Source: an uncultured Pelosinus sp.
Lineage (GTDB): Bacteria > Bacillota > Negativicutes > Sporomusales > Acetonemataceae
Direction of reading: 5' to 3'
Length of the DNA: 64,000 nucleotides
Assembly: GCA_900542835.1 (NCBI GenBank)
Contig: UQPB01000005.1
Coordinates: 53,159-117,158 of the forward strand
Position numbers and translations under genes: made by a program. How positions within the stretch are numbered: position 1 is the stretch's first letter; the number at the start of each line of letters is the position of its first letter. Positions 41,788 to 51,214 of this stretch are shown here, piece after piece. The notes beneath the pieces are model-generated. The model made no database searches. It was not told the origin of the DNA and worked only from the letters and a program-made list of their open reading frames with translations.

Positions 41788-44604
41788 TTATCGCAGCAGC
41801 GGTTTCAAAAATTGCCCGGTATAGGATTTCTTTACTGCCGCAATCGCCTCCGGTGTGCCTTTGGCGACTACTGTACCGCCGCGCAGGCCGCCTTCGGGAC
41901 CAAGATCGATGCAATAATCAGCAGTTTTAATCACATCCAGATTGTGCTCGATAACGACAACGCTGTCGCCGCCGTCGACCAACCGCTGCAACACTTCCAG
42001 CAGACGGTGAATATCGGCGGCATGAAGACCGGTGGTCGGCTCATCCAGAATATACAGCGTCTTGCCAGTGCTGCGTCTGGCCAGCTCGCTGCTTAACTTG
42101 ACCCGCTGCGCTTCGCCGCCCGACAGGGTTGTCGCCGGCTGTCCCAGTTTAATGTAGCCAAGGCCGACGTCCTGTATAATCTGCAGTTTGCGATGCAGAC
42201 GGGGGATATTCTGAAAGAAATCGACAGCCTCATCGACAATCATATCCAGCACCTGGGCGATTGTCTTGCCCTTATATCTTACTTCCAGCGTTTCGCGATT
42301 ATAGCGTCCTCCCTTGCAGACTTCGCAGGGAACATAGACGTCAGGCAGGAAGTGCATCTCGATCTTAATAATGCCGTCGCCCTTGCAGGCCTCGCAGCGG
42401 CCGCCACGGACATTAAAGCTGAAGCGGCCCGGTTTATAGCCGCGCATCTTCGCTTCCGGCGTCTGGCTGAATACCTCCCGGATCAAATCGAATAAGCCGG
42501 TATAGGTGGCCGGATTGGAACGGGGCGTGCGGCCGATCGGCGACTGATCAATATCAATAATCTTATCAATATGCTCCAGACCGAGAATGTCATCATGTTC
42601 GCCAGGCCGCTGCCGGCCTCCATACAGACGGCTGGCCAGTCCCTTGAACAGAATTTCGTTCACCAGCGTACTTTTACCCGAGCCGGACACGCCGGTAACG
42701 GCGGTAAACACACCTAAGGGAAAGGCGACATCAATATTCTTCAGGTTGTTTTCCCGCGCCCCCTTCACGGTCAGCCATTTGCCGTTCGGCTGCCGCCGCA
42801 CCTGTGGCAGCGGAATTTTCTTGGCGCCGGACAAATATTGTCCGGTAATTGATTCCGGCGCAGCAATAATGTCGTCAATCGTGCCCTGGGCTACCAGCCG
42901 GCCGCCATTGGCACCGGCCATCGGTCCGATATCAATAATGTGATCGGCAGCCCGCATCGTGTCTTCGTCATGCTCGACTACCAGCAGGGTGTTGCCCAGA
43001 CTGCGCAGCCGCTTCAGCGTATCCAGCAGCCGGTTGTTATCTCGCTGATGCAGACCGATGCTGGGTTCGTCCAGGATGTACAGCACCCCGACCAGGCCGG
43101 AGCCGATCTGCGTCGCCAGCCGGATGCGCTGCGCCTCGCCGCCTGACAGTGTGCCGGCGGCCCGGTCCAGGGTCAGATAATCCAGGCCGACATTCATCAA
43201 GAAGCCCAGCCGCGCTTTAATTTCTTTTAAAATTTGGTAGGCAATCGTCTTTTCCCGCTCGCTTAGTTCAAGCCGCTCAAAAAATGTCTGGCTGTCGGCA
43301 ATCGTCAGTTTCGTGACTTCATGGATGCTTTTGCCGCCGACCAGTACGGAAAGCGATTCCGGTTTCAGCCTGGCGCCCTTGCAGACAGGGCAGGGCCTGG
43401 CACTCATATATTCTTCAATTTCTTCCCGCGACCAGTCAGAGTTGGTCTCGCGGTAGCGGCGGTTTAACAGCGGGACAACGCCTTCAAAGGCGGTATGATA
43501 AGTCCGTTCTTCTCCGTACATATTTTCATAAGTAAAGGTATAGCGCTTATCGCCGTCGCCATGTAAAATAATCTGGCGGAGCTCCGGCGGCAGTGCATTC
43601 CAGATGCTGTACAGAGAAAAGCCGTGACTGTCGAGTACCGACTCCAGCTGGCACATAAAATAGGAGTTGCTGTTCTTTGATAACGGCGCAATCGCGCCGT
43701 CAATCAACGACTTGGTCTCATCCGGGACAACCAGCGAAACGTCAATTTCCATATTATTGCCGAGGCCGGTGCATTCCGGGCAGGCGCCGTAAGGTGTATT
43801 GAAGGAAAACATGCGGGGAGCGATCTCCGGCAAGCTGATGCCGCAGTCGACACAGGCAAAGTTCTGGCTGAAGGTCAGTTCGCGGCCATCGGCCAGCAGG
43901 GCCGAGACAACACCCCGTCCCAGGCGCAGCGCCGTCTCCAGCGAATCAGCCAGCCGCCCGGCCACGCCGTCGCGGATGATGATCCGGTCAATGACAGCGT
44001 CAATGGTATGCTTCTTATTTTTTTCGAGCGTAATCGCTTCGCTCAGTTCCCGGATCTCACCGTCCACCCGCACCCGGACAAAGCCGTCCTTGCGGATATC
44101 CTCCAGCACTTTCTGATGCTCGCCTTTTTTACCGCGCACCAGTGTCGCCAGAATTGTCATTCTGGTTCCCTCACCCAGCGAGGCCAGTTGATCAACAATC
44201 TGCTCCACAGTCTGCTGCGAAATCGGCTTGCCGCACTTCGGACAATGCGGCCGTCCGGCACGGGCGAACAGCAGCCGCAGGTAATCGTAGATTTCAGTTA
44301 CTGTGCCGACTGTTGACCGCGGATTGCGGCTGGTGGTCTTTTGATCAATTGATATTGCCGGCGACAGCCCTTCGATGTAATCAACATCCGGCTTGTCCAT
44401 CTGGCCTAAGAACTGGCGGGCGTAAGCCGACAGCGACTCTACATAGCGCCGCTGTCCCTCGGCGTATATCGTATCAAATGCCAGCGACGATTTTCCCGAT
44501 CCGCTCAGTCCGGTGATCACAACTAATTGGTCGCGCGGGATCTCAATATCAATGTTTTTCAGGTTATGCTGCCTGGCGCCTTTTACAATTAATTTATCTT
44601 TCAA
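41788..44604 (-). CDS. uvrA: Excinuclease ABC subunit A
   Basis: A 938-residue DNA damage sensor. It has two ABC ATPase modules: Walker A GLSGSGKSS (N-terminal) and GVSGSGKST (C-terminal), signature LSGGEAQR in both halves, and zinc modules CPKCGKP and CEACKGDG...CEVCKG. The TTG at 44604 (MKDKLIVKGARQHNLKNID) gives the usual UvrA N-terminus; a longer ATG frame would start inside the control region. Its promoter is overlapped by LexA-like boxes (see that entry). uvrB lies upstream on the same strand, separated by a tandem pair of dispersed repeats. Confidence 0.97.
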   Translation of the reverse strand: MKDKLIVKGARQHNLKNIDIEIPRDQLVVITGLSGSGKSSLAFDTIYAEGQRRYVESLSAYARQFLGQMDKPDVDYIEGLSPAISIDQKTTSRNPRSTVGTVTEIYDYLRLLFARAGRPHCPKCGKPISQQTVEQIVDQLASLGEGTRMTILATLVRGKKGEHQKVLEDIRKDGFVRVRVDGEIRELSEAITLEKNKKHTIDAVIDRIIIRDGVAGRLADSLETALRLGRGVVSALLADGRELTFSQNFACVDCGISLPEIAPRMFSFNTPYGACPECTGLGNNMEIDVSLVVPDETKSLIDGAIAPLSKNSNSYFMCQLESVLDSHGFSLYSIWNALPPELRQIILHGDGDKRYTFTYENMYGEERTYHTAFEGVVPLLNRRYRETNSDWSREEIEEYMSARPCPVCKGARLKPESLSVLVGGKSIHEVTKLTIADSQTFFERLELSEREKTIAYQILKEIKARLGFLMNVGLDYLTLDRAAGTLSGGEAQRIRLATQIGSGLVGVLYILDEPSIGLHQRDNNRLLDTLKRLRSLGNTLLVVEHDEDTMRAADHIIDIGPMAGANGGRLVAQGTIDDIIAAPESITGQYLSGAKKIPLPQVRRQPNGKWLTVKGARENNLKNIDVAFPLGVFTAVTGVSGSGKSTLVNEILFKGLASRLYGGRQRPGEHDDILGLEHIDKIIDIDQSPIGRTPRSNPATYTGLFDLIREVFSQTPEAKMRGYKPGRFSFNVRGGRCEACKGDGIIKIEMHFLPDVYVPCEVCKGGRYNRETLEVRYKGKTIAQVLDMIVDEAVDFFQNIPRLHRKLQIIQDVGLGYIKLGQPATTLSGGEAQRVKLSSELARRSTGKTLYILDEPTTGLHAADIHRLLEVLQRLVDGGDSVVVIEHNLDVIKTADYCIDLGPEGGLRGGTVVAKGTPEAIAAVKKSYTGQFLKPLLR

Positions 44605-44664
44605 TGTCTTGCCTTTCTTCGCAGACCTTCTGTGTGGTTCAACCGCAAACAGGAGGCCCGTATT

Positions 44665-44708
44665 CGAACATATATTCTTATTATAACCGTACATGTGTTC
44701 GTCGTAAA
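44665..44708 (-). promoter_or_regulatory. uvrA promoter with LexA (SOS) boxes
   Basis: On the minus strand TTTACG (44703-44708) and a perfect TATAAT (44680-44685) are 17 bp apart. A 14-bp site CGTACATGTGTTCG (plus, 44688-44701) matches the Firmicute LexA box CGAACNNNNGTTCG with one change, and sits in the promoter spacer. A weaker half-match CGAACATATATTCT is at 44665-44678. Repression by LexA is expected. Confidence 0.75.
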
Positions 44709-44730
44709 GCAGAAATTCCGCGAAACCGGC

Positions 44731-44933
44731 TTCTCCAGCCTGAGGGACGATCCACGAAGTTTACGAAGGGATCGGGAACGGAGCGCTTTCCACAGAGAAC
44801 GCCGAGGGCCGTTGAGGACACAGAGGCTTTATGGATCTATTTAAACTATTCCACCTTCCTCTGTGCCCCCCGTGTATCCTCCGCGTCCTCCGTGGAATCG
44901 TTCTCCCCGTCCTTCCAGACCTCCGGCCTGAGG
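44731..44933. repeat. CTCCGTG dispersed repeat, copy 2
   Basis: From TTCTCCAGCCTGAGG to CCGGCCTGAGG. It contains TTTCCACAGAG in the left part, ATCTATTTAAA in the middle, and CCTCTGTG, CCCCGTGTA, CCTCCGCGT, CCTCCGTGG then AATCGTTC on the right. It lies directly upstream of the uvrA -35 and abuts copy 3. Confidence 0.8.
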
Positions 44934-45086
44934 TAACGAATCACGGGGGGCACGGATTTCTCACGGAGGAAATGATGAAACTATTTCCACTGGGTGAAGA
45001 AAGATTCTGGATCTATTTTTAAATTCCCATCTTGCCTCTGTGGCCTCCGTACCCTCCGTGTCCTCCGTGGAATCGTTCCTCTCCGG
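44934..45086. repeat. CTCCGTG dispersed repeat, copy 3 (tandem with copy 2)
   Basis: It begins TAACGAATCACGG, contains TTCTCACGGAGG and GGATCTATTTTTAAA, and ends CTCCGTGGAATCGTTC one base before the uvrB stop codon region. Same orientation as copy 2. Confidence 0.8.
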
Positions 45087-47141
45087 TCAGCGTTTTTTCT
45101 TGCTTTTAGCCGCTCCCGGATTGACACCAAATTTTTGGCGCAATTCGACAATCATATCACGCAGCTCGGCGGCGCGTTCAAATTCCAGCTGTTTCGACGC
45201 CTGCCGCATTTCTTTCTCCAAATTAACGACAATATCCTGCGCCTGCGCCGCTGTCAACTTCGTCCAGCGATCAGTCTCGTACGGCAGCGGCGCTTCCGCC
45301 ACCTTGGTGGTTTCAATCAGGTCCTTAACCCGCTTCTGCACCGTCTGCGGCGTAATACCATGCTCCTGATTATAAGCGCTTTGGACCTCACGGCGGCGGT
45401 TGGTCTCATCAATCGCCCGCCGCATTGAATCGGTAATACGATCGGCATACATCACTACCCGGCCATGCACGTTGCGGGCGGCGCGGCCGACTGTCTGAAT
45501 CAGCGAGGTATCCGAACGCAGGAATCCTTCCTTATCGGCGTCGAGAATCGCTACCAGCGATACCTCTGGCAGATCCAGGCCCTCCCGCAGCAGATTGATG
45601 CCGACCAGAACATCAAATTCGCCGGCGCGTAAATCGCGAATGATCTCCCCACGCTCAATAGTGGCAATCTCGGAATGGAGATAGCGAACCTTGATGCCCA
45701 TCTCCTTAAAATACTCGGTTAGATCCTCGGCCATTTTCTTCGTCAGGGTTGTCACCAGCGTCCGCTCCTGACTGGCGACCCGTGCTTTAATCTCTCCCAA
45801 CAGATCATCCATCTGACCTTTAATCGGCCGAATCTCGATTTCAGGATCGATCAGGCCGGTTGGCCGGATAATCTGCTGCACAACCTGACTGGCCGCCTGC
45901 ATTTCGTAAGCGGCGGGAGTAGCCGACACATAAACGATTTGATTGATCCGCTCGATAAACTCGTCAAACATCAGCGGCCGGTTATCGAACGCCGACGGCA
46001 GACGAAAGCCATGCTCGATCAGGTTTTCCTTGCGCGAGCGGTCGCCGGCATACATGCCGCGAATCTGCGGCAGCGTCACATGCGATTCATCGATAACGAT
46101 CAAAAAGTCCTCCGGGAAATAGTCAACCAGTGTATACGGCGACTCGCCGGCCTTACGGCCGGTTAAATGCCGCGAGTAGTTCTCAATGCCGCTGCAATAA
46201 CCCATTTCCAGCATCATTTCCAGGTCGTACTTCGTACGCTGCTCCAACCGCTGCGCTTCCAGCAGTTTATTATTGGACCGCAGCCAGGCCAGCCGTTCTT
46301 CAAGCTCAACTTCGATATCGCCGACTGCCCGCTCCAGATTCTCGCGCGAGGTAACAAAGTGGGAAGCGGGATAGATCGCAATATGCTTGCGCTCGGCCAA
46401 TATCTCCCCGGTCATGGTATCAACCTCGAGAATGCGTTCGATCTCGTCGCCAAACAGCTCGACTCGTACCGCCCGCTCAGCATAACCGGCGGGAAAAATC
46501 TCGACCACGTCACCGCGGACGCGGAATTTGCCACGGACAAAGTTAACATCGTTGCGCTCATACTGGATGGCTACCAGCTTGCGTAAAATACTGTCACGGT
46601 CCCGGATCTGACCCTGCCGCAGCGACAGTACCAGTCCATGGTATTCATCCGGTGAACCCAGGCCGTAAATACAGGATACACTGGCGACAATAATCACATC
46701 GCGACGCTCAAACAGTGAGCTGGTCGCCGAATGGCGAAGCTTATCAATTTCATCATTAATTGACGAATCTTTTTCGATATAGGTATCCGTCTGCGCAATA
46801 TACGCTTCCGGCTGATAATAATCATAATAACTGACAAAATACTCAACTGCGTTATCGGGAAAAAACTCCTTGAATTCGCTGGCCAGCTGCGCCGCCAACG
46901 TTTTGTTGTGGGCAATCACCAGCGTCGGTTTTTGCACCCGCTCAATCAGCTTGGCAATCGCAAACGTCTTGCCGGTACCTGTTGCGCCCAGCAAAACCTG
47001 CGCCCAGTCACCACGGGCGACACCGGCGGTCAATTGTTCGATCGCCTGCGGCTGATCGCCGGTCGGCACAAACGGAGCCACCACCTTAAACGGCAGGTCT
47101 CCCTCATGATAGCCTGTCTTTAACTTTGGCACAACTGCCAT
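45087..47141 (-). CDS. uvrB: Excinuclease ABC subunit B
   Basis: A 684-residue helicase-like DNA repair protein. Walker A LLGATGTGKTFAIAK, the beta-hairpin VSYYDYYQPEAYIA that clamps DNA, helicase motif VIDESHV, LREGLDLPEVSLV and QTVGRAARN are complete. A C-terminal UVR motif (MRQASKQLEFERAAELRDMIVELR region, key QLEFERAAELRD) binds UvrC. AGGTGA precedes the ATG. It has its own promoter; no LexA box was seen at it. Confidence 0.97.
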   Translation of the reverse strand: MAVVPKLKTGYHEGDLPFKVVAPFVPTGDQPQAIEQLTAGVARGDWAQVLLGATGTGKTFAIAKLIERVQKPTLVIAHNKTLAAQLASEFKEFFPDNAVEYFVSYYDYYQPEAYIAQTDTYIEKDSSINDEIDKLRHSATSSLFERRDVIIVASVSCIYGLGSPDEYHGLVLSLRQGQIRDRDSILRKLVAIQYERNDVNFVRGKFRVRGDVVEIFPAGYAERAVRVELFGDEIERILEVDTMTGEILAERKHIAIYPASHFVTSRENLERAVGDIEVELEERLAWLRSNNKLLEAQRLEQRTKYDLEMMLEMGYCSGIENYSRHLTGRKAGESPYTLVDYFPEDFLIVIDESHVTLPQIRGMYAGDRSRKENLIEHGFRLPSAFDNRPLMFDEFIERINQIVYVSATPAAYEMQAASQVVQQIIRPTGLIDPEIEIRPIKGQMDDLLGEIKARVASQERTLVTTLTKKMAEDLTEYFKEMGIKVRYLHSEIATIERGEIIRDLRAGEFDVLVGINLLREGLDLPEVSLVAILDADKEGFLRSDTSLIQTVGRAARNVHGRVVMYADRITDSMRRAIDETNRRREVQSAYNQEHGITPQTVQKRVKDLIETTKVAEAPLPYETDRWTKLTAAQAQDIVVNLEKEMRQASKQLEFERAAELRDMIVELRQKFGVNPGAAKSKKKR

Positions 47142-47185
47142 ATAATCACCTGCAATCCATCAGCGTATTCAAAGCAATAATAATT

Positions 47186-47214
47186 ATTATATAATAGAAT
47201 ACTTTTAAAATCAA
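47186..47214 (-). promoter_or_regulatory. uvrB promoter
   Basis: TTGATT (47209-47214, minus) and perfect TATAAT (47186-47191) are 17 bp apart, 44 bp before the start codon. Confidence 0.75.
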
Positions 47215-47276
47215 AGTAAAATCTTGTATAGGATTTATTTCCCGGGCAATCAAAATTTGACATACTTCGCCAATAC

Positions 47277-47333
47277 AAAAAAGCGCGAATCAAGAAACCA
47301 TCGCAATGCGACAACTTTCTGATTCGCGTTTTT
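47277..47333. terminator. Bidirectional terminator after the minJ-like gene
   Basis: CGCGAATC (47284-47291) and GATTCGCG (47321-47328), extended by AGAAA/TTTCT with one bulge, are flanked by As before and Ts after, giving T-runs on both strands. It separates the division block from uvrB. Confidence 0.8.
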
Positions 47334-47359
47334 CCGCTCCGTCTCCATCAAGCGCAGGA

Positions 47360-48598
47360 TCACATGCGGTTAAACAGGCGCTTCAGCCGCCGCAATAGAC
47401 CAAACGAAGCCGTATCCAATTCAATATAGGGCTCGTAGCCCCGCGGTGCCAGAATAATTCCCAGCCAGCGCTCGCCGTCAGCGAACGACGCCTGTGCCTG
47501 CATATCGACACCCTCGCGCTGCCAGTTAAGTCTGAAATTACGCGGCGCGCAAGCGATCGCTTCCGTCAATTCAGCCTCGTCGTTAAGCGGCATGCCATAT
47601 AAAGACAGCAGCACATCTCCCGGCCGGATGCCGGCAGCGCGGGCCGGACTGCCGCTGACCGTATCCAGCACAGTCAGACCGCTTTCGCCATGCACAAAGA
47701 GGGGACGACCGCGCAGTTCCTGCCGATTCTGCAGCCAAATCAACAAATCATGCCCGACCGGCGACAACAGCGCCGCCGGCAGCTGCAGCCAGGGGTAGCG
47801 GCCGCACATCAGGGCCAGCGCCAGCAGCGTCAGGCTGTAGGCAAACAGGTACAACGCCGACTGCCGCCGTTTCTGCTCCGGCCGGGTGGACACCGCAATA
47901 TCGGAATAGCCGAGAGCGGCAACGACCGGGACCAGCATATGCACCCACTGCTGACCCTCCGGCGGCTCGTGTCCGAACGCCAGCGGCGGCCACCAGTCCG
48001 GCATGTTAATCATTCCCTCCGGAATCTTATCCGTCGGCAGCCCGGCTACCAGCAGAATAACCAGAGGCAGCGGCCAAAAATTCTGCAGCATGAACGCGCC
48101 AACCAGCCTGTCCCCCTGCCGCAGAAAAACCGGCGCAGCGCTGAAACGGCCGCTGACAGCAATAAGAAAGCTCTCCGTAATATGCAGGATCGCCACTAAC
48201 GCCAGCAGATGCGGCACACTCACCTGCGGCCAGCCAAACAGCAGACAGGACAGAGCGACCAGACCGCCGGCATAGGCAAAGCAGAGAAAGCGGGCATGAA
48301 TTAGCATCAGCCCGATCGCAACCGGCCAGACATAAGCCAGCCCCAGGTAATTAACCGTCACGCCGGTTAACGTCAACAGCAGACTGCCCAGCCAGCCGCC
48401 AACCAGCCCCAGCCAGGCCGCCCGCAGCAGCTGCCGCTTCCAGTCGGACGCGGCAACGCCGAACATCCGCTCCTGGCTTTGCTGCTGCTGGCGGTACTGA
48501 AAGCCGACCAGCAGCAGCACCAGCCAAACAAATGGCTCCAGCAGCACAGCAAAGGAACTGCTCAAAATCAGGGAAAGGATCTCAATAAAAGGGAACAC
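47360..48598 (-). CDS. PDZ-domain membrane protein, MinJ-like
   Basis: A 412-residue protein with about 7-8 membrane helices in residues 1-300 and one C-terminal PDZ domain (about 310-390; GLTVLDTVSGSPARAAGIRPGDVLLSLYG). Its place after the ftsEX, M23 and S41 genes and before uvrB-uvrA matches the Bacillus order ftsE-ftsX-ctpB-minJ-uvrB-uvrA. MinJ links DivIVA to MinD at cell poles. Orthology is inferred from synteny and architecture. GTG start with GAGGTGA. Confidence 0.78.
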   Translation of the reverse strand: MFPFIEILSLILSSSFAVLLEPFVWLVLLLVGFQYRQQQQSQERMFGVAASDWKRQLLRAAWLGLVGGWLGSLLLTLTGVTVNYLGLAYVWPVAIGLMLIHARFLCFAYAGGLVALSCLLFGWPQVSVPHLLALVAILHITESFLIAVSGRFSAAPVFLRQGDRLVGAFMLQNFWPLPLVILLVAGLPTDKIPEGMINMPDWWPPLAFGHEPPEGQQWVHMLVPVVAALGYSDIAVSTRPEQKRRQSALYLFAYSLTLLALALMCGRYPWLQLPAALLSPVGHDLLIWLQNRQELRGRPLFVHGESGLTVLDTVSGSPARAAGIRPGDVLLSLYGMPLNDEAELTEAIACAPRNFRLNWQREGVDMQAQASFADGERWLGIILAPRGYEPYIELDTASFGLLRRLKRLFNRM

Positions 48599-48633
48599 AG
48601 CTTCACCTCACGCAGGCACCGCCCAGAAGCGTC

Positions 48634-49791
48634 TTATTGGGGCAGCTTCGCTTTAACAATCTCAATCGCTTTATCCAGTTGCGGGTCTTTGGCCGCTTCG
48701 CGCGGCTCCGGCCATTCGACTGTGACATCCGGTTCGATACCCACACCGTTAATGGAACGGTCTTTGGGCGTATAATATTTGGCGATAGTCAGCTTGACCG
48801 CGGTATTGCTGTCCAGTCGCAGGATTTGCTGTACCGAACCTTTGCCAAAGGTTTTCAGTCCGACCAGCGTGGCTGCGCCGGTGTCCTGCAGCGCTCCGGC
48901 AACAATCTCGGAGGCGCTGGCGCTGCCGCCGTTAACCAGCACTGTAATTGGATATTTAACGGCGTCAATACCGGCACTGTGCGTTTCCCGATTGCCATCG
49001 CGGGTCACAACCGAAACAACCGGCCCCTTCGGCATCAGCTTGCCGGCGACCTTGACGCTTTCATCCAGCAGTCCGCCGGGATTATCCCGCAGATCCAGCA
49101 CCAGGCCGGCAATCCCCTCTTTTTCCAATTCCTGCAGCTTTTTGGCAAAATCGGCACCGGTATGCTCGTTAAACATCGCAATACGGATATAGCCGATTTT
49201 GTCGGGCAGCAGCTTGCCGGCGACAGTCTGAATCTGGATATTGGAACGGGTCAGCGTATAATCCTTGACCTCCGTTGCCGGCAGCCGGCGAATTCCCAGC
49301 GTTACCTTGGAGCCTTCCTGGCCGCGGATCTTGCTGACAGCTACATCGAGCGCCATGTCCTTCGTATCCTCGCCGTCAATCGTTACAATCTGGTCGCCGC
49401 TTTTGATGCCCGCTTTATCCCCCGGCGTTCCTTCAATCGGCGACACGACTGTCAGTACTTTATCCTTGGAACCGACAACAATGCCGACACCACCGAACGC
49501 ACCTTCAGTCTCGATCATAAATTCCTTGAACATTTTGGCGTCCATAAAGATGGAATGAGGATCGTTCAGCGAATTGACCATGCCTTTGATCGCGCCGTTG
49601 ACCAATTCGTCCATCGCCGTGTCCTCAATATATTTGGATTTAATTAAATCAACAGCGCGGTATAAGCGCAGACTGTTAGCCGCATCAAGGGAATGCGACT
49701 GAAATAAGTAGGCAAAGGTGCCTGCCGTCAGGATAAAAGTCGCCAATACCAAAGTGACAGCACCGAGAGCCAGTTTCCATTTTGATTTCAT
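48634..49791 (-). CDS. ctpA: S41-family carboxyl-terminal processing protease
   Basis: A 385-residue exported serine protease with a membrane anchor (about 7-27), a PDZ domain (about 90-175; GGVGIVVGSKDKVLTVVSPIEGTPGDKAGIKSGD) and an S41 domain with catalytic serine in GGSASASEIVAGAL and lysine in GLKTFGKGSVQ. The related Bacillus CtpB is needed for SpoIVFB activation during sporulation, so a sporulation role is possible. ATG 49791 is eight bases from AGGTGG; an upstream GTG is too close. A gap of 245 bp to the M23 gene shows only GC-rich stem-loops without a T-run. Confidence 0.9.
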   Translation of the reverse strand: MKSKWKLALGAVTLVLATFILTAGTFAYLFQSHSLDAANSLRLYRAVDLIKSKYIEDTAMDELVNGAIKGMVNSLNDPHSIFMDAKMFKEFMIETEGAFGGVGIVVGSKDKVLTVVSPIEGTPGDKAGIKSGDQIVTIDGEDTKDMALDVAVSKIRGQEGSKVTLGIRRLPATEVKDYTLTRSNIQIQTVAGKLLPDKIGYIRIAMFNEHTGADFAKKLQELEKEGIAGLVLDLRDNPGGLLDESVKVAGKLMPKGPVVSVVTRDGNRETHSAGIDAVKYPITVLVNGGSASASEIVAGALQDTGAATLVGLKTFGKGSVQQILRLDSNTAVKLTIAKYYTPKDRSINGVGIEPDVTVEWPEPREAAKDPQLDKAIEIVKAKLPQ

Positions 49792-50036
49792 GAAAAACAC
49801 CACCTGCGGCAGCTTCCGCTGCCTTATTCTACCCCTACATGCCTATGAATCCATGATATGCAAAACGCAGCGCCGCTATGCGGCCGGCGGCTGCGGATTG
49901 CGAAAAAGCTTGCAGGCGGCCGCGCCGCAGCCGCTATTCAGAAGCAGCCGCGGCGTCAACGCCGCCTGAACAATACGCACTCTATGTAAGCTGCGACTGC
50001 TGTAGTCAAAACGCGCCCGGACGGCGCAGCGGTCCG

Positions 50037-51167
50037 TCAGGGCAAATAGCCCAGCGGATTCACCGGCGTGCCGTTCTCTCTGACTTCAAAGTGCAAATGC
50101 GGTCCAGTCGAATAGCCGGTCGAGCCGACGCGGGAAATGGTTTGTCCTTTCCGCACAGTCTGTCCTTCGCTGACCAGCAGTTCGGAGTTGTGGGCGTAAA
50201 GAGTGGATATACCGCCGCCATGCTCAATGACTACGGCTTTACCATAACCGCCCATCCAATCCGAGTAAATCACAACACCGTTGTCGGCAGCACCCACGGC
50301 GTCGCCGTAGTCTGCCCCGATATCAATACCGGTATGCAGCCGCTGGGTGCCAAAAACCGGATGGGTTCGCCAGCCGAACGGTGAGGTGATCGGTCCCGCC
50401 GCCGGCCAAATCAATGCGCCTGTGGCCTGAGCGGAGCCGCCACGGTTGCCGGCCCTGCGGATCATCTGTTCAATCTGACGGGAGGTTTCCAGCAGTTCCT
50501 GATAAGCCTGATCAGCCGTTTCTTTCTCGCTGACGGCTTCGTCCAGCACAGCCTGCTGCGCATTGCGCCTGTTCTCAATCAAGACCTTTTTCGCCGCCGC
50601 CGCCTTCTGCAGTTCCTGAATACGGCCCCGGTCGTCTTCCAGCTCAGCCCGTTTTTGCAGCACCAGCTGGCGCTCCGCCTTTACCTGGGCAATTAGAGCC
50701 GCATCCTGGCTGAGAACGCGCTTTAATAAATCGACCCGTGTCGTTAAATCACCGAAATCAGCGGCTCCCAGCAAGACATCCAAATAGCTGATCTGCCCAT
50801 TTTCATAGATGTCGCGCAGACGCCGGTTCAGCACCTTGGTCCGCTTGTCCAGGTTTTTCTCCGCCGCCGCCAAAATAGCGGCATTGGCTTCAATCTGGGC
50901 TTCAGTTTCCTCAAGCTCGCTGCTGATGGCATGGTAGTCGGCCAAAGCGCCGTCGAGTTCCGTCTGCACCGACTGCAGCCGCCGGGAAACGCTGTTCACT
51001 TTTTGCTGCGCCTGACGCGACCGGCTTTGCTGATCTTGCATTTGCCGCTGGATCGACTGCAGTTCCTGCTGCTTCTGGTCAATCTCGTTCGCCAGAACCG
51101 GCGAAAGCAGCGGCAAAGTCAAGAGCAGCGCCGTTATCGCCGCCAGCTTCTTCGACTGGATAAACAC
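50037..51167 (-). CDS. M23-family peptidase with coiled coil, EnvC/FtsX-partner type
   Basis: A 376-residue exported protein with signal peptide (about 1-26), a long coiled coil (about 28-245) and a C-terminal M23/LytM domain (about 265-376). Zinc ligands are HTGIDIGADYG (H and D) and HLHF in GPHLHFEVRENG; all are present, so it is likely an active endopeptidase, unlike EnvC of E. coli. It is next to ftsX, whose extracellular loop usually activates such a hydrolase at the septum. GTG start after AAGGAGG with a rather long gap (12 bases). Confidence 0.88.
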   Translation of the reverse strand: MFIQSKKLAAITALLLTLPLLSPVLANEIDQKQQELQSIQRQMQDQQSRSRQAQQKVNSVSRRLQSVQTELDGALADYHAISSELEETEAQIEANAAILAAAEKNLDKRTKVLNRRLRDIYENGQISYLDVLLGAADFGDLTTRVDLLKRVLSQDAALIAQVKAERQLVLQKRAELEDDRGRIQELQKAAAAKKVLIENRRNAQQAVLDEAVSEKETADQAYQELLETSRQIEQMIRRAGNRGGSAQATGALIWPAAGPITSPFGWRTHPVFGTQRLHTGIDIGADYGDAVGAADNGVVIYSDWMGGYGKAVVIEHGGGISTLYAHNSELLVSEGQTVRKGQTISRVGSTGYSTGPHLHFEVRENGTPVNPLGYLP

Positions 51168-51214
51168 GAAACAAGCAACCTCCTTCGAAGTCCTAATTTC
51201 CGTATACGGACAGA

